Source: Poecilobothrus nobilitatus (lineage: Eukaryota; Arthropoda; Insecta; Diptera; Dolichopodidae). Taken from it: a DNA stretch of 64,000 bases. Both the position numbers and the translations under genes were made by a program. This document shows, in pieces, positions 1 through 12,955 of this stretch. Numbering within the stretch: the first letter of the stretch is position 1; each line of letters begins with the position of its first letter. Location: contig OX352774.1 in NCBI GenBank assembly GCA_947095535.1, positions 2,046,001-2,110,000 on the forward strand. The letters are read 5' to 3'. Below the pieces are notes generated by a model that made no database searches, was not told the origin of the DNA, and saw only the letters and a program-made list of their open reading frames with translations.

Positions 1-1690
1 GATCCGTTATTCTATATTTTATACATTATCAACAAAAAAACAACATTATATCAAATTACAATATTTTGCAAAACAAAAAAATAACTACCTGCTATTTAAA
101 ATTCAAAAAACTAAAGAAGATTATAATATAACACTGAAAGTATAAAAGATACAATAACCTAAAGGAGTTATTTGTGTAAAATATTTTAGAATGGCAATCG
201 ATAAAAAATTTAAAATGAAATATCAAAAGAATAAAAAATAAAATAAAATCTATACATAATATTGCAACATAAAAAGAACAGGTGGCATTTGTAAATATTG
301 CTGCCAAGACTAAGTTTAAAATGTTAATAATTACCAAGAATTAAGTGCGTACCAATATTCATATTATCATATATAACTGAAATTTACTCGAACTCTAATG
401 TACATAAGATATATAGAGAATACTCTTCAATTTAAACCCGAAATTAAGTATACAAAAAAAATAAATATATTTATAATAATTTTTATTAATTATTTATACT
501 TGCAGTGCATTAATTTAAATACAGCATACTTAACAATAATTGAACTTTACAAAATCGACAAAATTTACATTTTTATAATTTGACTAGAATTAATAAAAAG
601 ATCTAGAGCTTTCAAACAAAAATTTTAAAACAAAGTACTAAATTTATGATTAGTTACCGAAGGAAATTGGTTAAAGTCTAAATGTAAATATTTTTAAAAA
701 ACTATCTTAAAATATTTGTGAAAAATTTTACAGTATAATTAAATGCAAGAATGTAATACTAAAAATTTTTAAAGGCGTACATTTTCTAAAAGAAATTTTA
801 AATCTGTAAATTTGAAATACTTTGCCGATTAATACATGCCAAAACATAATGTGTGGGGAACTTTAATTTTTACCTCTTAATTTAAACAAAACTGTATATA
901 CAAGGGTCCAAAATACAGGTGTCTAAAATTGAGTAACTTATTCTTATTTTCTGTTTCTTTCAAGAATTCAAAGTTCTGACTAAAAGTGTTCCATAAAATA
1001 TACAGTTAAACTTCACATAATGGCAAATCGAAAAACTAAATTACAAAAAAAATGTATAATTGATAAAATTATATGTTTTATTGCGATTTATTGAATGTGT
1101 TTGCCATTTTTACATTGAAAATAAAATTTAATTTTTTGTTTTATAAAATTCCATTACACCATATTAAACGTTATAGAAGTTTACTTAATAAATGAGACAG
1201 AGAAACGGACGGACAAAAGTTAAATTATTTTTTTTTTGAAAAATGTACTAAAAAGATTTTTTTTATTTATAAGTAATAAATTATATAATAAATACTTTAA
1301 ATAAATTAAATTACACCTTTTTTTGCATAATACGTACAATAAATCAAAATCATATTAAAATGTTCCGTGTTAAATAAATTAACGAAAAGTAACGAATCTG
1401 TGAAATTGAAAAGGATTTGTTAATAGGTGAATATTTTTTTTAAATTAATAAATTCAAAAAATAGAATGAATAAATTAAATTTATTATAAAAACTTAATTT
1501 AACTTAATTATAAAAACTTAATTTTAATATTTTAAAATTTTTAAAATATCTAGCAGATACAAAACCAATTCCTAAAAACAAAAAAAAATATATTTGACCT
1601 TCAAAAAAACTATAGTTAATTAATAAATTTTACAAAATATAAATAAATTAATTAACATATTATATATGTTAAACCTACTAAAATATCTTT
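1..1690. other. AT-rich non-coding stretch
   Basis: I see no convincing gene or RNA here. The sequence is dominated by A/T runs. Short open frames are rich in I, K, N, F and Y, as expected by chance in such DNA. A short G-rich patch near 1190-1215 (cggacggac) resembles the end of the 49.4 kb repeat but is too short to assign. Confidence 0.7.
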
Positions 1691-1694
1691 AATC

Positions 1695-2215
1695 AAAATA
1701 ATGAGAATAAACACAACTAACACCACATCGATAAAAGTGAGCGATAGATCATTAGAAGATGTATCTAAATACAATTATCTAGGCTGCACAACCACAACTG
1801 GAGGGGTATTTGAAGATACAGTAGACAAAATCAAGAAAGCAAAAGTGGTATCTTGGCGAAAACTGCAAGTCTTCCTCAACAGTTTTTTGTTCATAATATG
1901 CAGAATATTCTGGTCACAAAGGATTTCAAATAACGATTTATGGATTATGACCAAACAGAAACCCATAAACCTGGTTATTAGAGAGAAAAAATACAATTGG
2001 CCACGTCTTTAGGAAAAACTTTTCGATAGCCGAAGAGGCCTTTGATTGGATTCTTCAAGGAAGAAAAAAAGTGGGAAGGCCCAAAACACGTAGGGGAGGA
2101 CAGTATAATAAAAGAAAAAGAAGAAACAGTGAAAAATTGGTTACAAATCAAGTTGCTAGCACAAAAAAATGCTCCCCAAGGGAGTGAAAAAAAAACATAT
2201 CTTATATATAATTCT
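1695..2215 (+). mobile_element. Degraded RTE-type non-LTR retrotransposon, C-terminal RT fragment
   Basis: The plus strand encodes the C-terminal end of an RTE-like reverse transcriptase in at least two frames. The first frame (1701-2012) holds LEDVSKYNYLGCTTTTGG followed by EDTVDKIKKAK, which matches the usual LEDVxxFxYLGSxxTxDG block and the following helix of RTE elements. After a frameshift near 1998 the sequence reads IGHVFRKNFSIAEEAFDW and then GRKKVGRPKT, the typical IGHxLRK...ALDW...GRPKTTW tail. A third frame continues as EETVKNWLQIKLLAQ, again typical of this tail. The endonuclease, RT palm and 5' region are absent, and the middle is eroded. It is an old, inactive, 5'-truncated copy. 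The family call rests on motif recall, not on an alignment. Confidence 0.75.
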
Positions 2216-3349
2216 AGTGTCATAATATCCTGTTTTAAATAAAAAAATATATAAAACAAAAAAAAAAAAAATTTTATGGTATTCATTTAGTTATAATGTA
2301 TTATACATATGTAGGTATGCATATTTAAAAAAAATCATAAAATCTTTAATCAAAATTTGGATTAATACATAAAAAAATACCACAATTAAAAAATTAATTA
2401 AGAAGTTGAGTAAATATTTCTGTTTTGCACGTGACCAACGCAATATATCCGCTCTTACATATTTTTCTAAAAAATGATATAAACAATTTTCATATAATAT
2501 TAAAACATTTATTATATTAATATAATGATGTCAATAAGTTCTCTGATGAAGAGCACACTTTACTTAAATATATATATGTATATATTAATTTTTTGTAAAA
2601 GAACATCTTTTTAAGTCGCATGTCTTTTGAAAACAACAATTTTATTATAAACATATAGTATAGTCATTTCTAGTCAACAATGAAACATCATTGAATAATA
2701 TATTTATTTTACCTTTGATTATGGAGGGCCTTTTATTGAATTCAAAGCTATATATATATAAAAATACAAGCATCACACTTTGCAACTTGCAACATCAAGT
2801 ACTTATTATGGGATAACATGATATTTCCTTTTACGAAACTGATGCATTAAAAAATCAGTTGTTTTTGTATGTTTATAAATTTTTATGGAGCATTTCATAA
2901 AAGGTTTTAATCTGAAATTTTGGTTTACGTCTTTATTTTATTCTCATTATATTTTTGAATTATAACAAGGTACAAATACTCCTGCAACAGAGTTCAGATC
3001 AACCGAAAAAAAAAAGTGAATTCGGTCACATTTTCACTTGTTTAATAAACTCTTAGTAAAAAATTAATATATTGATTCAACATTAAAAGACTAAATAAAA
3101 AAGGCAGTATGAAAAATCAAAGATATTTAAAGGAGCACAATAAAAACAATTTACTATTCTTTCTACCTAGTTTTGCATCAAAATTTGATTTTTTTTTTAA
3201 ATTAAATTTTGTAAAATAAAATTGTAAAAAATCATGAAACTATTTTTGCAACTTAAAGGAAACTCTGCATTACTAAGAAAGTTTTGTGTTTTACAAATTA
3301 CACAGATTTCCAAATTAGAGGTGTCTCATATAAATAGCTCTTAAATAAG
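2216..3349. other. AT-rich non-coding stretch
   Basis: No gene is visible. The sequence is low-complexity A/T with TATA-type microsatellites around 2565-2585 and 2750. Nothing beyond chance open frames was seen on either strand. Confidence 0.65.
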
Positions 3350-3427
3350 GACTCGATGGTGGGATGGTTAAGCCTTTAGTATATATTAAATAAAGAAATA
3401 CGGATTCAAGTCCTGCACATGTCGTCA
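3350..3427 (+). repeat. tRNA-derived SINE head or tRNA pseudogene
   Basis: The segment carries both internal RNA polymerase III promoter boxes at tRNA spacing. An A-box-like block TGGTGGGATGGTTAAGCC begins seven bases after the start, and a B-box-like block GATTCAAGTCC lies at about 3403-3413. The 3' side (tgtcgtc) pairs only partly with the presumed acceptor 5' side, and the anticodon arm is A/T-rich and cannot be folded convincingly, so this is not a functional tRNA. It is followed by a T/A-rich tail. I infer a SINE head or a tRNA pseudogene. The other three tRNA-like segments here (20.5, 27.5 and 52.6 kb) differ in sequence. Confidence 0.5.
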
Positions 3428-4906
3428 GTTTTTTTTAATTTAAAGAAAAACTATTGAAAAACCATATTCCATTTTCCTTTAGGAAAATATATTGCATATG
3501 CATTCGCCTATCTTTTAGACTTTTTCAATCTTGTGTGGTGTAGTTCCGTAACGGTTGCAGTTATATTAAAATCGCCTTCTATTAAATTAAATTTTTAATT
3601 TGACCTAGATAATAAGATATATATATGTATATACAAATACAAACATATAATTTATACTTTCATTTAAAAAAAAAATAAAATGAAAAACTTTAAAAATAAA
3701 AAAATTATAAGCATTTCAAATCAGTCAGTCCAAGTTGAAACTGTATATATAAACAAAAATCTAATTGCTTCGTCTTAAACAGTTTAGAAGTTTCGTAAAC
3801 AAACAAATGAACGGATAAACAGAGTAAAACTAATAAGCATATTTAAGAAAAAATATTTTTCTAAAATGTGGTGAAAAGCACAAACTCAAAGATTTAAGAA
3901 AATAATTTTTTAGATTAATTTTCGAATATAAATGTACATTTAACTAATATATACGAGTACGTATATACATATATGTATATATATATATTTAAAAATAGGA
4001 TAAACAAAGTCACGTGCTATAATTTTTCATCTTTTTATTTATGTATCTTATTTCCCTTTTTTTTATGTTTTGTAAAGTAGTGGTAACATAGAAAAAAAAA
4101 CCACTGCAAATGTTTATAAAAACATTCCCCCACCTTAAATAAAAAAAAAATAAAACTGATACTTGTTTGAGGACTTTTTTATTTGTCGATTTTAATTAAT
4201 GTATAATAATTTTAATTTAACGATTAGAATTTAGTTTTTGCGATTGAATTGCAGTATTTAAGCTCGATTGATTTTATATAGAAAGTTTTTCTTATCTATA
4301 TCTTCAGTTCTTTCTATTTTCAAATTTCCATTTTTTAGCAAGAAATCTCAAATATTAATGAATGAATATATGTACCTTTGTGAAAAATATTTTCACTTTA
4401 GGAAAGTAAAGCTTATGCATATATACCTTTGACACCATATTTTTCCTTATGTTTTTTTTTTTATCTCTTTCGAATATACCATGTGATATGGATAAAATAT
4501 AGATTCGATATTATTTTTTATTTATTCTTTATTTTCATTTGAAGTTATTAATAATCCTTATTCAAACTATTATTTCGTATATATGTTTAAATTTATATGT
4601 AAAAAAAAAAAACTAACAAATATTAAAATTTTTTAATACAATGATAGATATATTTTTTTTTAAAAATAAACTCAATTTTCTCAAATATTTTTTTCAATTC
4701 TCTGAATTTTGAAATATATACTTACATATATGTATAATATTATGTATATTTTTTTTATAAATGAAATTTTACATTTGGGTGAACTAAATGAAGTGATTTG
4801 TAGTGAGTGCTTTGTTATAAAGTAGTAAAGGGTGTCGGTGCAGATAATAAAATCATAGTTAATTTGTCCGTTATGTACACCAAAAATGGATTTAAGGATT
4901 ATGTTT

Positions 4907-4940
4907 TATGAGAATATAATGTATGAGAATATAATGTATG
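4907..4940. repeat. 15-bp tandem repeat
   Basis: The unit tatgagaatataatg is repeated a little over twice head to tail, ending in a diverged partial copy (tatgggag). It is a small minisatellite in the desert with no visible function. Confidence 0.7.
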
Positions 4941-6431
4941 GGAGTATCATACTTCGTAAATATTATATTTTGAATAATAAAAAATTCAATAAACGAAGGG
5001 TTTATATTTGTTTTTTTGTTTTTTATGTGTGTGTGTATTAATTTTACATGAAGATTTTATATTTGAATTTTGTGTTCAGTTGCAACCTAAGAGATTTTTT
5101 AAATATTGAATTTCTTAAAGATGAAAAAGAAAAAACTGATTATTTAGAAAATTGAATTATTGTATTCGATTTCAACTATTTGTAATACTGATATAGAAGA
5201 AAAATAATCGAAACCGAAAAAGATATGATATTTAATGTATATATGTTAATTTTTAACTTAAATATATGTATATATGTACATATATATTTTATTTAATGGA
5301 AAAGTAAAAAGGTTTTAAAGATGTGTATTTGTATAGAGATATTAATACAGGTAGTTTAATTACGAAATATTAAAGTTGATATTTATTTTATTTTTTTTTT
5401 AATATTTTTAATTAGAAAATTATTTTGTCTAAAATTTCTATATATTATATAGAATTGTATACACTACAAGTATAAACTATAGTATATGTATATAGTATAT
5501 GAGAAATAATAAAATATTTATGAATAAAAAAAACTTTTTTTGAGTGCTTTTGTTACAAAAATATATTGCAGGAGAGCGGAAAAGCAATTTGTTTTTGAGG
5601 AGGTTGTTATATTCTTTAACAATTCATAACAAGTTTTAAAATTAGGTCAAAAAAATAGTTCTGATAGCTAATTAACAATGCAAAGGAAATAGATCAATTT
5701 ATTTTAAATATAATTTTGTACAGTAAAAATCAGTTGGATGAGAAAGATTATTTAAAAAACGGACAAAGGACATATTATGTTTTTTTTTTATCTAGTCTCT
5801 GCATAGGTACTACGCTGTAAAATTTTTGTTCAAATAAAAATGATCAGAGATTAATAAATTAATTTAACTTTAAAAAAATTAAAAGTATCCAAAAGCATTC
5901 TTAAAAATAGTAGTTAAAATAAGCAGAAGAATAATTTGGTTTTTCAAAATTGAAATTTTATTTAATATAAATGGGTGATTTTTTCTTATATTTTTTATTT
6001 TTTCAAAAATAACTTTTTTTTTTTTTTTATTGAAAATATATAAAACTGGATCACGTACCTTTATTATATTTTTATAAAGTCATAATAACATTTTATCCTA
6101 ATAATATCCGTTTTCCGGAAAAGTTTATCACCTGTCATAGTCGTATCTCATAATTTTGATCAAATTAACAAACAAAGCTAAATAATATCATCATAGGCCA
6201 CACAAAAACCTATATATATATATATATATGTATATATTGTATGCACACACATTTTTAATGTTTTCATGTTAAATATATACATATATATATATATTTAAAC
6301 ATATTTTATATCTAAATCATCCGAAAATTCGGAACCCAAAATTTATTATGTAGAAAAAAAATTATATAAACTGTTCAAGGATAAAATTCAATTTTTTGTG
6401 TATTTAAAAAAAAAAAAGAAATTTAATAAAA

Positions 6432-6515
6432 ATGCCGGAAAAAAGCACAGCATCAAAAACACCAGAAATTTATGTTTATTGGACAGGAAACTCAATTTAC
6501 CGGAAATTACTATAA
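6432..6515 (+). CDS. Short ORF of 27 residues, uncertain
   Basis: An ATG-to-TAA frame starting MPEKSTASKTPEIYVYW and ending IYRKLL. It stands out because it uses P, E, S, T and W codons and is richer in G+C than its surroundings, where chance frames are nearly all K/N/I/F/Y. There is no recognisable domain. It could be a small peptide gene, a relic coding fragment, or chance. A different overlapping frame is longer (6398-6667) but looks like ordinary AT-rich noise. Confidence 0.2.
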   Translation: MPEKSTASKTPEIYVYWTGNSIYRKLL

Positions 6516-9500
6516 AGTTGATTTTTTTATTTTATTTTTTTCTTACAGTTCTTGTAGGTGTTTGCAACTACAATGAATTTTATGAAATTTTCATAATATT
6601 TTTAAAATCTGAAGGATTTTTTTTTATATTTGCTATTAAATTCAAAATATTAAAACCCCATCAATAAGAATGTTATATGATGTTATTCCCATTATTATTA
6701 TATTATCCAGGAAGTCAGGTGTAAACTGATTAACATAATTCACTTTCTGACAGGACGTTTAATAACATTTTTATTATAATTCTTCAAATAAGGTTATCAG
6801 TGTAACAAGTTTAATAGAGTTTTATTTTTATTTTTTTTTTATTTTTTAATAGAAATAAGTGAAGTTGATTAAACAAACATTTGTGGTTTTGTAAATTTTG
6901 AATGTTAATCCATTATAAATTGAATTAAATACCATTTTTTTTTTATTCTAAAAAAAAATTATATTATGGTTACGAGGAATGAAAATTTTTTAAACGTACC
7001 TGCCAAGCATTCGCGTCTAATGTTGCTAGGAACGACATGTCTAATTCCTAAAAAAAAAAAAAAGTCTGTTAACAATGGAAAATTTATAGCGAAACCATTT
7101 CTTAAAAAAATAGTTTACAATTCTATATATATATATATATATATTAATGCATATACATACATAATTTGGCAAAATTTATTTAAAATTTTCAGTTATTTGA
7201 ATTAAGTGATACGAAATGTGATAAATAACATCGATTTTATATATAAATTAATTATATTTTATCGATTATTCTATAATAATACAAATATAACAAATATGTA
7301 CATATTTAAAACAATTATTTTATATTTTTAAAACTTTTATATTGTTATTTCATATATACATATATATATGTAATAAAAATAATGATTTATCAAAATGAAA
7401 TGTTAAAAATTTTAAGATGTAGTTTTTAAAAATACATAGAAGTTGGGTTTTACATTTTTACGCTTAGTTGTGAAAAGAAAAACTGAAAAAAACTAAAATG
7501 AAACTTTTAATAATAAAAACCATTATTGTTATATAATATATATTATGTATATAGAGTAAAAAAAAAAGAATTTTATTATTTACTATTTACCTTTATGCTA
7601 CGCAAATTATTTGAAAAATCCAGAATTACTAAGTTTTATTTGTAGCTAATAAAATTTTATAATATAAATTTTAATTCACTTGTTGTAATAATTGTTAAAT
7701 TTAATAAATTTTATCACTTTTATCTCATATTTTGAGGTACTTTTTGATTTAAGATAAATATATATTAATTATTTTTTTATTAATTTTAATTATCATATTA
7801 ATTAATTTTATTTGGCTTCCCTACAAAATCTTGTAAATTTTTTTTTTTTTTACTTTTTTAACCGACGGGTGTACCTATATATAAAAAAAAAAAAAAAATA
7901 TATATATTTGCTTTTTAGGAAATTAATTAAGTGGTTATTTTTTAAAAAAACATTGAAATAAAATTGATTTAAAAAATCATGAACACTTTCTATATATACA
8001 TAATATAATAATTTTGATAATAAATTAACAAAATTTCACTCAGGAATTTTTGTTTTATTTTTAATTTTCCGTCGGTATTATTTTCTTTATTTGATAGTTG
8101 ACAAATTTATTTGAAGATTTTTATTTCCCGGTATATATAATTAATATTTTTTTATAGCATAAATTTAGGGCAATTTATTTATTTTATTAATTTTTTTGGT
8201 TTTAACTTTTTGTTTTAAATTTCTTTTAATTTAATTTAAAGAAACTTTTTGTCACCTTGTGTGGTAATTAGAAAAGTTAAACAAAACAATCTAAAGGAAG
8301 TTATATATTCTAAAATATTTTTGTTCTCACTTTTCTTTCATTCCTTTGTTTTTTTTTTTTTTTTTATTTTGTTTTGCAATATGGCGATGAAAATAACCGT
8401 TATTAAATGTTTTTTAATTCGGAATTTTTTTCATCTCGTCATCTTGTTGTTAATCCGAAAAAAATAATACCAAAATTCCCTTAATGAAATTAACTTTTCT
8501 TCAAAAACAAAAACAAAAAAAAAAAATTAAGACAAAAGAGACACAAAAACAGTGTGTTTTACAAGGCAGATCAGTAAAAGGAGCAGAAAATTTTGAAAGA
8601 ATAAAAAAACATAAAAACAAATGTGATAAACGGAAAAACAATAATAATATACGAAAGCAATAACAGGAGAACAAATAGCAGTACTCGGCATTATAAAGAA
8701 AAAAAAAAACGATTCTACTGGAGTAGGATATATGAGAGTTTTTCCGGTGTTTTTCTTTAATTTTTTTTTTATAATTTATTTTTTTCTTTTACTTTTTGTT
8801 TAATTCCTTTTTTTAAAAAAAAGTGCAAAGCAAGGAAAAATTCCAAACTTACGCGTTTTAATGTTTCAATAAGACTGCTGTAAAGATTTTTAAGCCTTTG
8901 GCAATTCTAAACCCGGGGGTGTATACTTCGGCTTCTATACAAATTTTATATTCCACACTACTTACTAACTTTATGCGTATACAAAATAACAGTTATAGTA
9001 GCATCTTTACTACAAACATAATCATTATAATGATTACAATCACAATCATCAAAATCATTATCCTATTTCTAATAATACTATATAGGAGCGAATCGTAAAG
9101 GAGTACTAATGGAATGTTGATTTTGTTTTTACTTATATACATATACATATAATATGTTTAAATTATATACATATATATTATATAAAGGGTATATTCATTG
9201 TTTAGGTAAAAAAAAATGTCGTAGTGTAGCATATCATTTTATAGTTTGGTGATATGATATGTTTTAATTTTTTGGTTCTTTATTTATTTTATTCTTTCGT
9301 CTTTAATATGATATTTAATACACTGATGTCCACTAGATGCTGTCCTTTTGGTTTTATCTTTGTATTCAGTTTTTAGTTATTAATATTACTAACTCGTTTC
9401 CATATACAAAAATCTAGTTGTGTATGTAACAATTAAGAGGATGCTGTATTTTCAGAATTTACAAACATCGAGTTTTCAAAATAATTTTATTTACGCTTAA

Positions 9501-9800
9501 TATTTAGATACATATTATATATATATATATAAATATATATATTGTAGTACCTACTATTTTGTAAATATAGGAATGTTAGAAAACTACTAAAAAGAGAAAA
9601 TATTAATACACATAACAGAAATGACAAAAGCAACAATAACACTATACACAATTTTTGTTAGTTGAAGCTTTTTTATTGTTATTGGAACGTATTGCATTAA
9701 TATAATGAATCGGCAAGGACTTTTCGAATAAAAAACAAACGGTAAAACAAAAAAAAAAAACAAAGAAAGGTTACTAAATATACCTAAAAGTTACACAGCT

Positions 9801-9887
9801 TTAAGGTATATGGTGTACAAATTTACAGTGTTGTTTCCTTTCTAGACAGAAAGCACACAGCTTCTGCTTTTGCTTCTGCTCCCGCAT
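9801..9887 (-). CDS. Short ORF of 28 residues with CxxC, uncertain
   Basis: The minus-strand frame begins MREQKQKQKLCAFCLERK and ends VHHIP before TAA. It contains Cys-x-x-Cys followed by a further Cys and two His, which is suggestive of a metal site but too short to call. The first half derives from a GCAGAA/GCAAAA hexamer-like repeat, so the lysine-glutamine run may be simple repeat. The segment is clearly richer in G+C than its flanks. It may be a first exon, a small peptide, or a chance frame. No splice partner was found. Confidence 0.18.
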   Translation of the reverse strand: MREQKQKQKLCAFCLERKQHCKFVHHIP

Positions 9888-11247
9888 TTTACTCAGAATT
9901 TTTTGTCTGTTTTTTTTTTTTATTGTATGTTGTAAGGATTTTCATTTTTTTGAACACATGTGTTTTCCGATGATAATATTTATGATTTGTACTATATATA
10001 AATGATGAAATAAAATGGTATATAAAATATTTGTTATATAAAAGCATTTATATGTAAAAGTGTATATTTATATATTTATACATATGTGATGTTGATATTT
10101 GAAAAAAAAATTTTAGCAGTCGTTTTGTTTATATCATACTTCGGCTATTCATTATACATATGTAAGTATATTTTAAAAATGTCTTTTTCGTTTGTATCAT
10201 TTAGAAAATATTCAATGAATTATTATAGAAAGTTTTAATGTTTGCTCATATGCTCTCTTTTTATATAAAATTCTACTCCAGAGATATTTTTATAAGTGCT
10301 TTGTTATTAAAAAAAAAAGGTATTAAAGGAGCAACTAAAAAAAATTAAATACATAGAATAAAATGTATTTAATGTAATGAAAATAATATAAAATAATTGT
10401 TTTTTATATAATTTTTTTAATTGTAGAAAGGATCAAGAATATATATTTTGTTAATTGTTATATACTTTCACTGTTACATATTACATCAAATATAATAAAA
10501 AGAATATGTATTTCAAAATGGGAGCAAAGAGCTATTTATTTATTTTAAAATTTAAGAATATGAGCAAATGAAAAAAAAAAATATGTAAATTTGATATTTT
10601 ATCTCTAGAAAAATGCGCATCGTTATATATATATATAATAGTAATATTTACAGTAATTTCGGAAATGTGGCCACGAAATATTTTAGAGAATATAAAATGC
10701 AAATCATTAGTAGTTATTTCAGTTATAATAACTGTTACACATTGTTAGTCATTCTTTTGGTAGAAATCTTTTTAACTCATATTGTTTAAACTATAACGTC
10801 CCAATTTGAATGTATTCAAAACTAAAATATTAAGATTATATATTTTATATTAAATTATTAAGAGTTTTCACGATCAAATCTAGTGTAGTAAGTGTAAATC
10901 TACATTAACTTTATCTTTTGTTATAGTTTTGATATTGTATCCGATGTGACGCAGCTTTTTGTTTTTGTGTCAAAATAATTCTAATATGTTGATTTAAATT
11001 TTTATTTTAAATTTAAATTACTACCCTTATAAAAAGGACAATCTAACTAAAGTGCAACACTTAAAGTACAATAACAGTAAAAGTTGTTGAATTATACAAA
11101 TCTTGTAATGAATATTTTTGTTTTGTAAAATTATATATAAAGGTTGTACTTTTACATCCAATTCAATACTTCAATTTCCTTCTATTTAATTTCGAATTAA
11201 ATTAAAATTATTTATAATAATAATAATCTAAATATTTTTTGCTATAT

Positions 11248-11280
11248 AAAAGGAACTTATTAACTACATAAGTTCCTTTT
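11248..11280. other. Perfect 13-bp-arm hairpin
   Basis: AAAAGGAACTTAT at 11248-11260 is followed by a seven-base loop and its exact reverse complement at 11268-11280, ending in a T run. In RNA this would fold as a compact stem loop. No gene is adjacent that would make it a terminator, and the arms carry no known microRNA. Confidence 0.8.
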
Positions 11281-12880
11281 TAAAAGTTGTCAATTTTGAT
11301 GATACTTTGAACATTTTACGTAATATCCAAAAAGAACAACACTTATGTTATTTACTTATATTTTTCTTTAAGTATATGGATTATGAAATCGTATATAATT
11401 TCAAATGATACTAAAAATGTAAAAGAAAAACCATACGAAAAATAAAATTGTACACATGAATTTAATTATTAAAAAACAAAATAAAAAAAAACGTCATTTT
11501 AACAACAATCTAAAAAAAATAAAAGAGAGAGCATATAATAATTCATCAAATATGAACATCTATATATATAAAATTGAGTATTTCAGCTTAGTCTGCAATG
11601 TCTTTTATAGAACAGAAAACATTAAAACAACTTTTTCAGTAATAGTTAAAAAATTTTATCAGCTCCTGTTTAAACATACAGACATACAGAGGGATGTTCA
11701 CACGCATTTAATTAACAATGCAACAGAACACAGGACAATACAAAAAAACTTTAAACAACAATTTCAGTTGTTGCCGCCCTAAGGACCACTTAAACAAATG
11801 TCTGACAATTTGTATATACTTCATTTTTCATATATATGTGTCCGTAATAATGTATATATGTATATGTTTAAGGAGAAAATATACATATATATTTAAAAAT
11901 ACGTTTTAGAACGAAAATATTGCATGTATATGTAAATGGAAAAGAGTAAAATTTCCAAGGATAATAACATTTTTATTCTGAATTTTTTTTTTTTTTTTTG
12001 CTGTTCATATAATATGTGTTTGTGAGAATAATATTTTAGATAACATTTTATTAATGAAAAGGATATTTTTTTTGTTATGTATTGGTGTACACACTTTTGG
12101 AAAAATGCGTATATATAATTTATATTCATTGAAAACTAGTTATACTTGTAAATATTCCTTTAGTTATTTATAAATCTTAAGAATAAAAATTATAAAATAA
12201 AAAAATTAAAATGAAAAAATTTTTAAACGGATATTAAATATATATAGTGATAAAATAAACTATTCAATAAAAACTGGGAGATAATAGAGTTGATTATAGA
12301 TAAATGTCAAACTTTTTATTTGTATCGGTTAAATTGAAATCGTAAATTATTTAAAAATTATAAACTTTTTAAAATGTTTCAGTTTTAAAATTTCAATATA
12401 CTTTGATATTTTTAATAAGTTTTAATACTATGAAACAAAATATTAAAACGTATATAACAAAAACTGTTTTCATATATGTACTTTCTTTTAATATGAAAAG
12501 TAAAAAAGAAAATAAGTTAGTAGAAAATTATTATTATATAATGTATACAATAAGAATTGTTAATATACATATATATATAATATATGTGTGTATGAATAAC
12601 TATTTTAACATCGCCCTTTTAAATAATAATAGAATCCTCTAAATATGGCAAATATAAAAAAAAATATGAATTTTTATGCGAAAATATCTTCTGCCATTTT
12701 ACTATTCTATTATTTTATTTGTTTGTTTGTTTGCCTTTTTTTATTGATGGTTTTTTTATGGTTTTGTTTCTTCCCTTTTCGAAATTTATGGAATTGTTTT
12801 ATAAAATATATGTATTATTATATATATATATAACTATAAGCATGTTGTTGTAAATTGTTTCGTATTCTTTTGTCTTATAG

Positions 12881-12955
12881 ATGGATTCAGCATTTTTTTT
12901 TTTTATGAAATTGCCATCTGGGGAGCAGTCTAATAGTGAATATTATCAAATTTAG
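12881..12955 (+). CDS. Possible terminal exon or short ORF, uncertain
   Basis: A polypyrimidine-rich stretch ending tcttttgtcttatag (a good 3' splice-site match) is directly followed by ATG and an open frame of 24 residues: MDSA, four Phe from a T12 run, then MKLPSGEQSNSEYYQI and TAG. The second half has balanced composition unlike chance AT-rich frames. If a splice acceptor is real, this could be a last exon of a gene whose other exons are not visible here. The T12 tract would be prone to slippage. There is no homology claim. Confidence 0.2.
   Translation: MDSAFFFFMKLPSGEQSNSEYYQI

Noticed and set aside
3518..3590. Minus-strand frame with EGDFNITATVTELHHTR, recalling the GDFN motif of LINE endonucleases
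   Set aside because: Only four motif residues match, with no other endonuclease block nearby; too weak.
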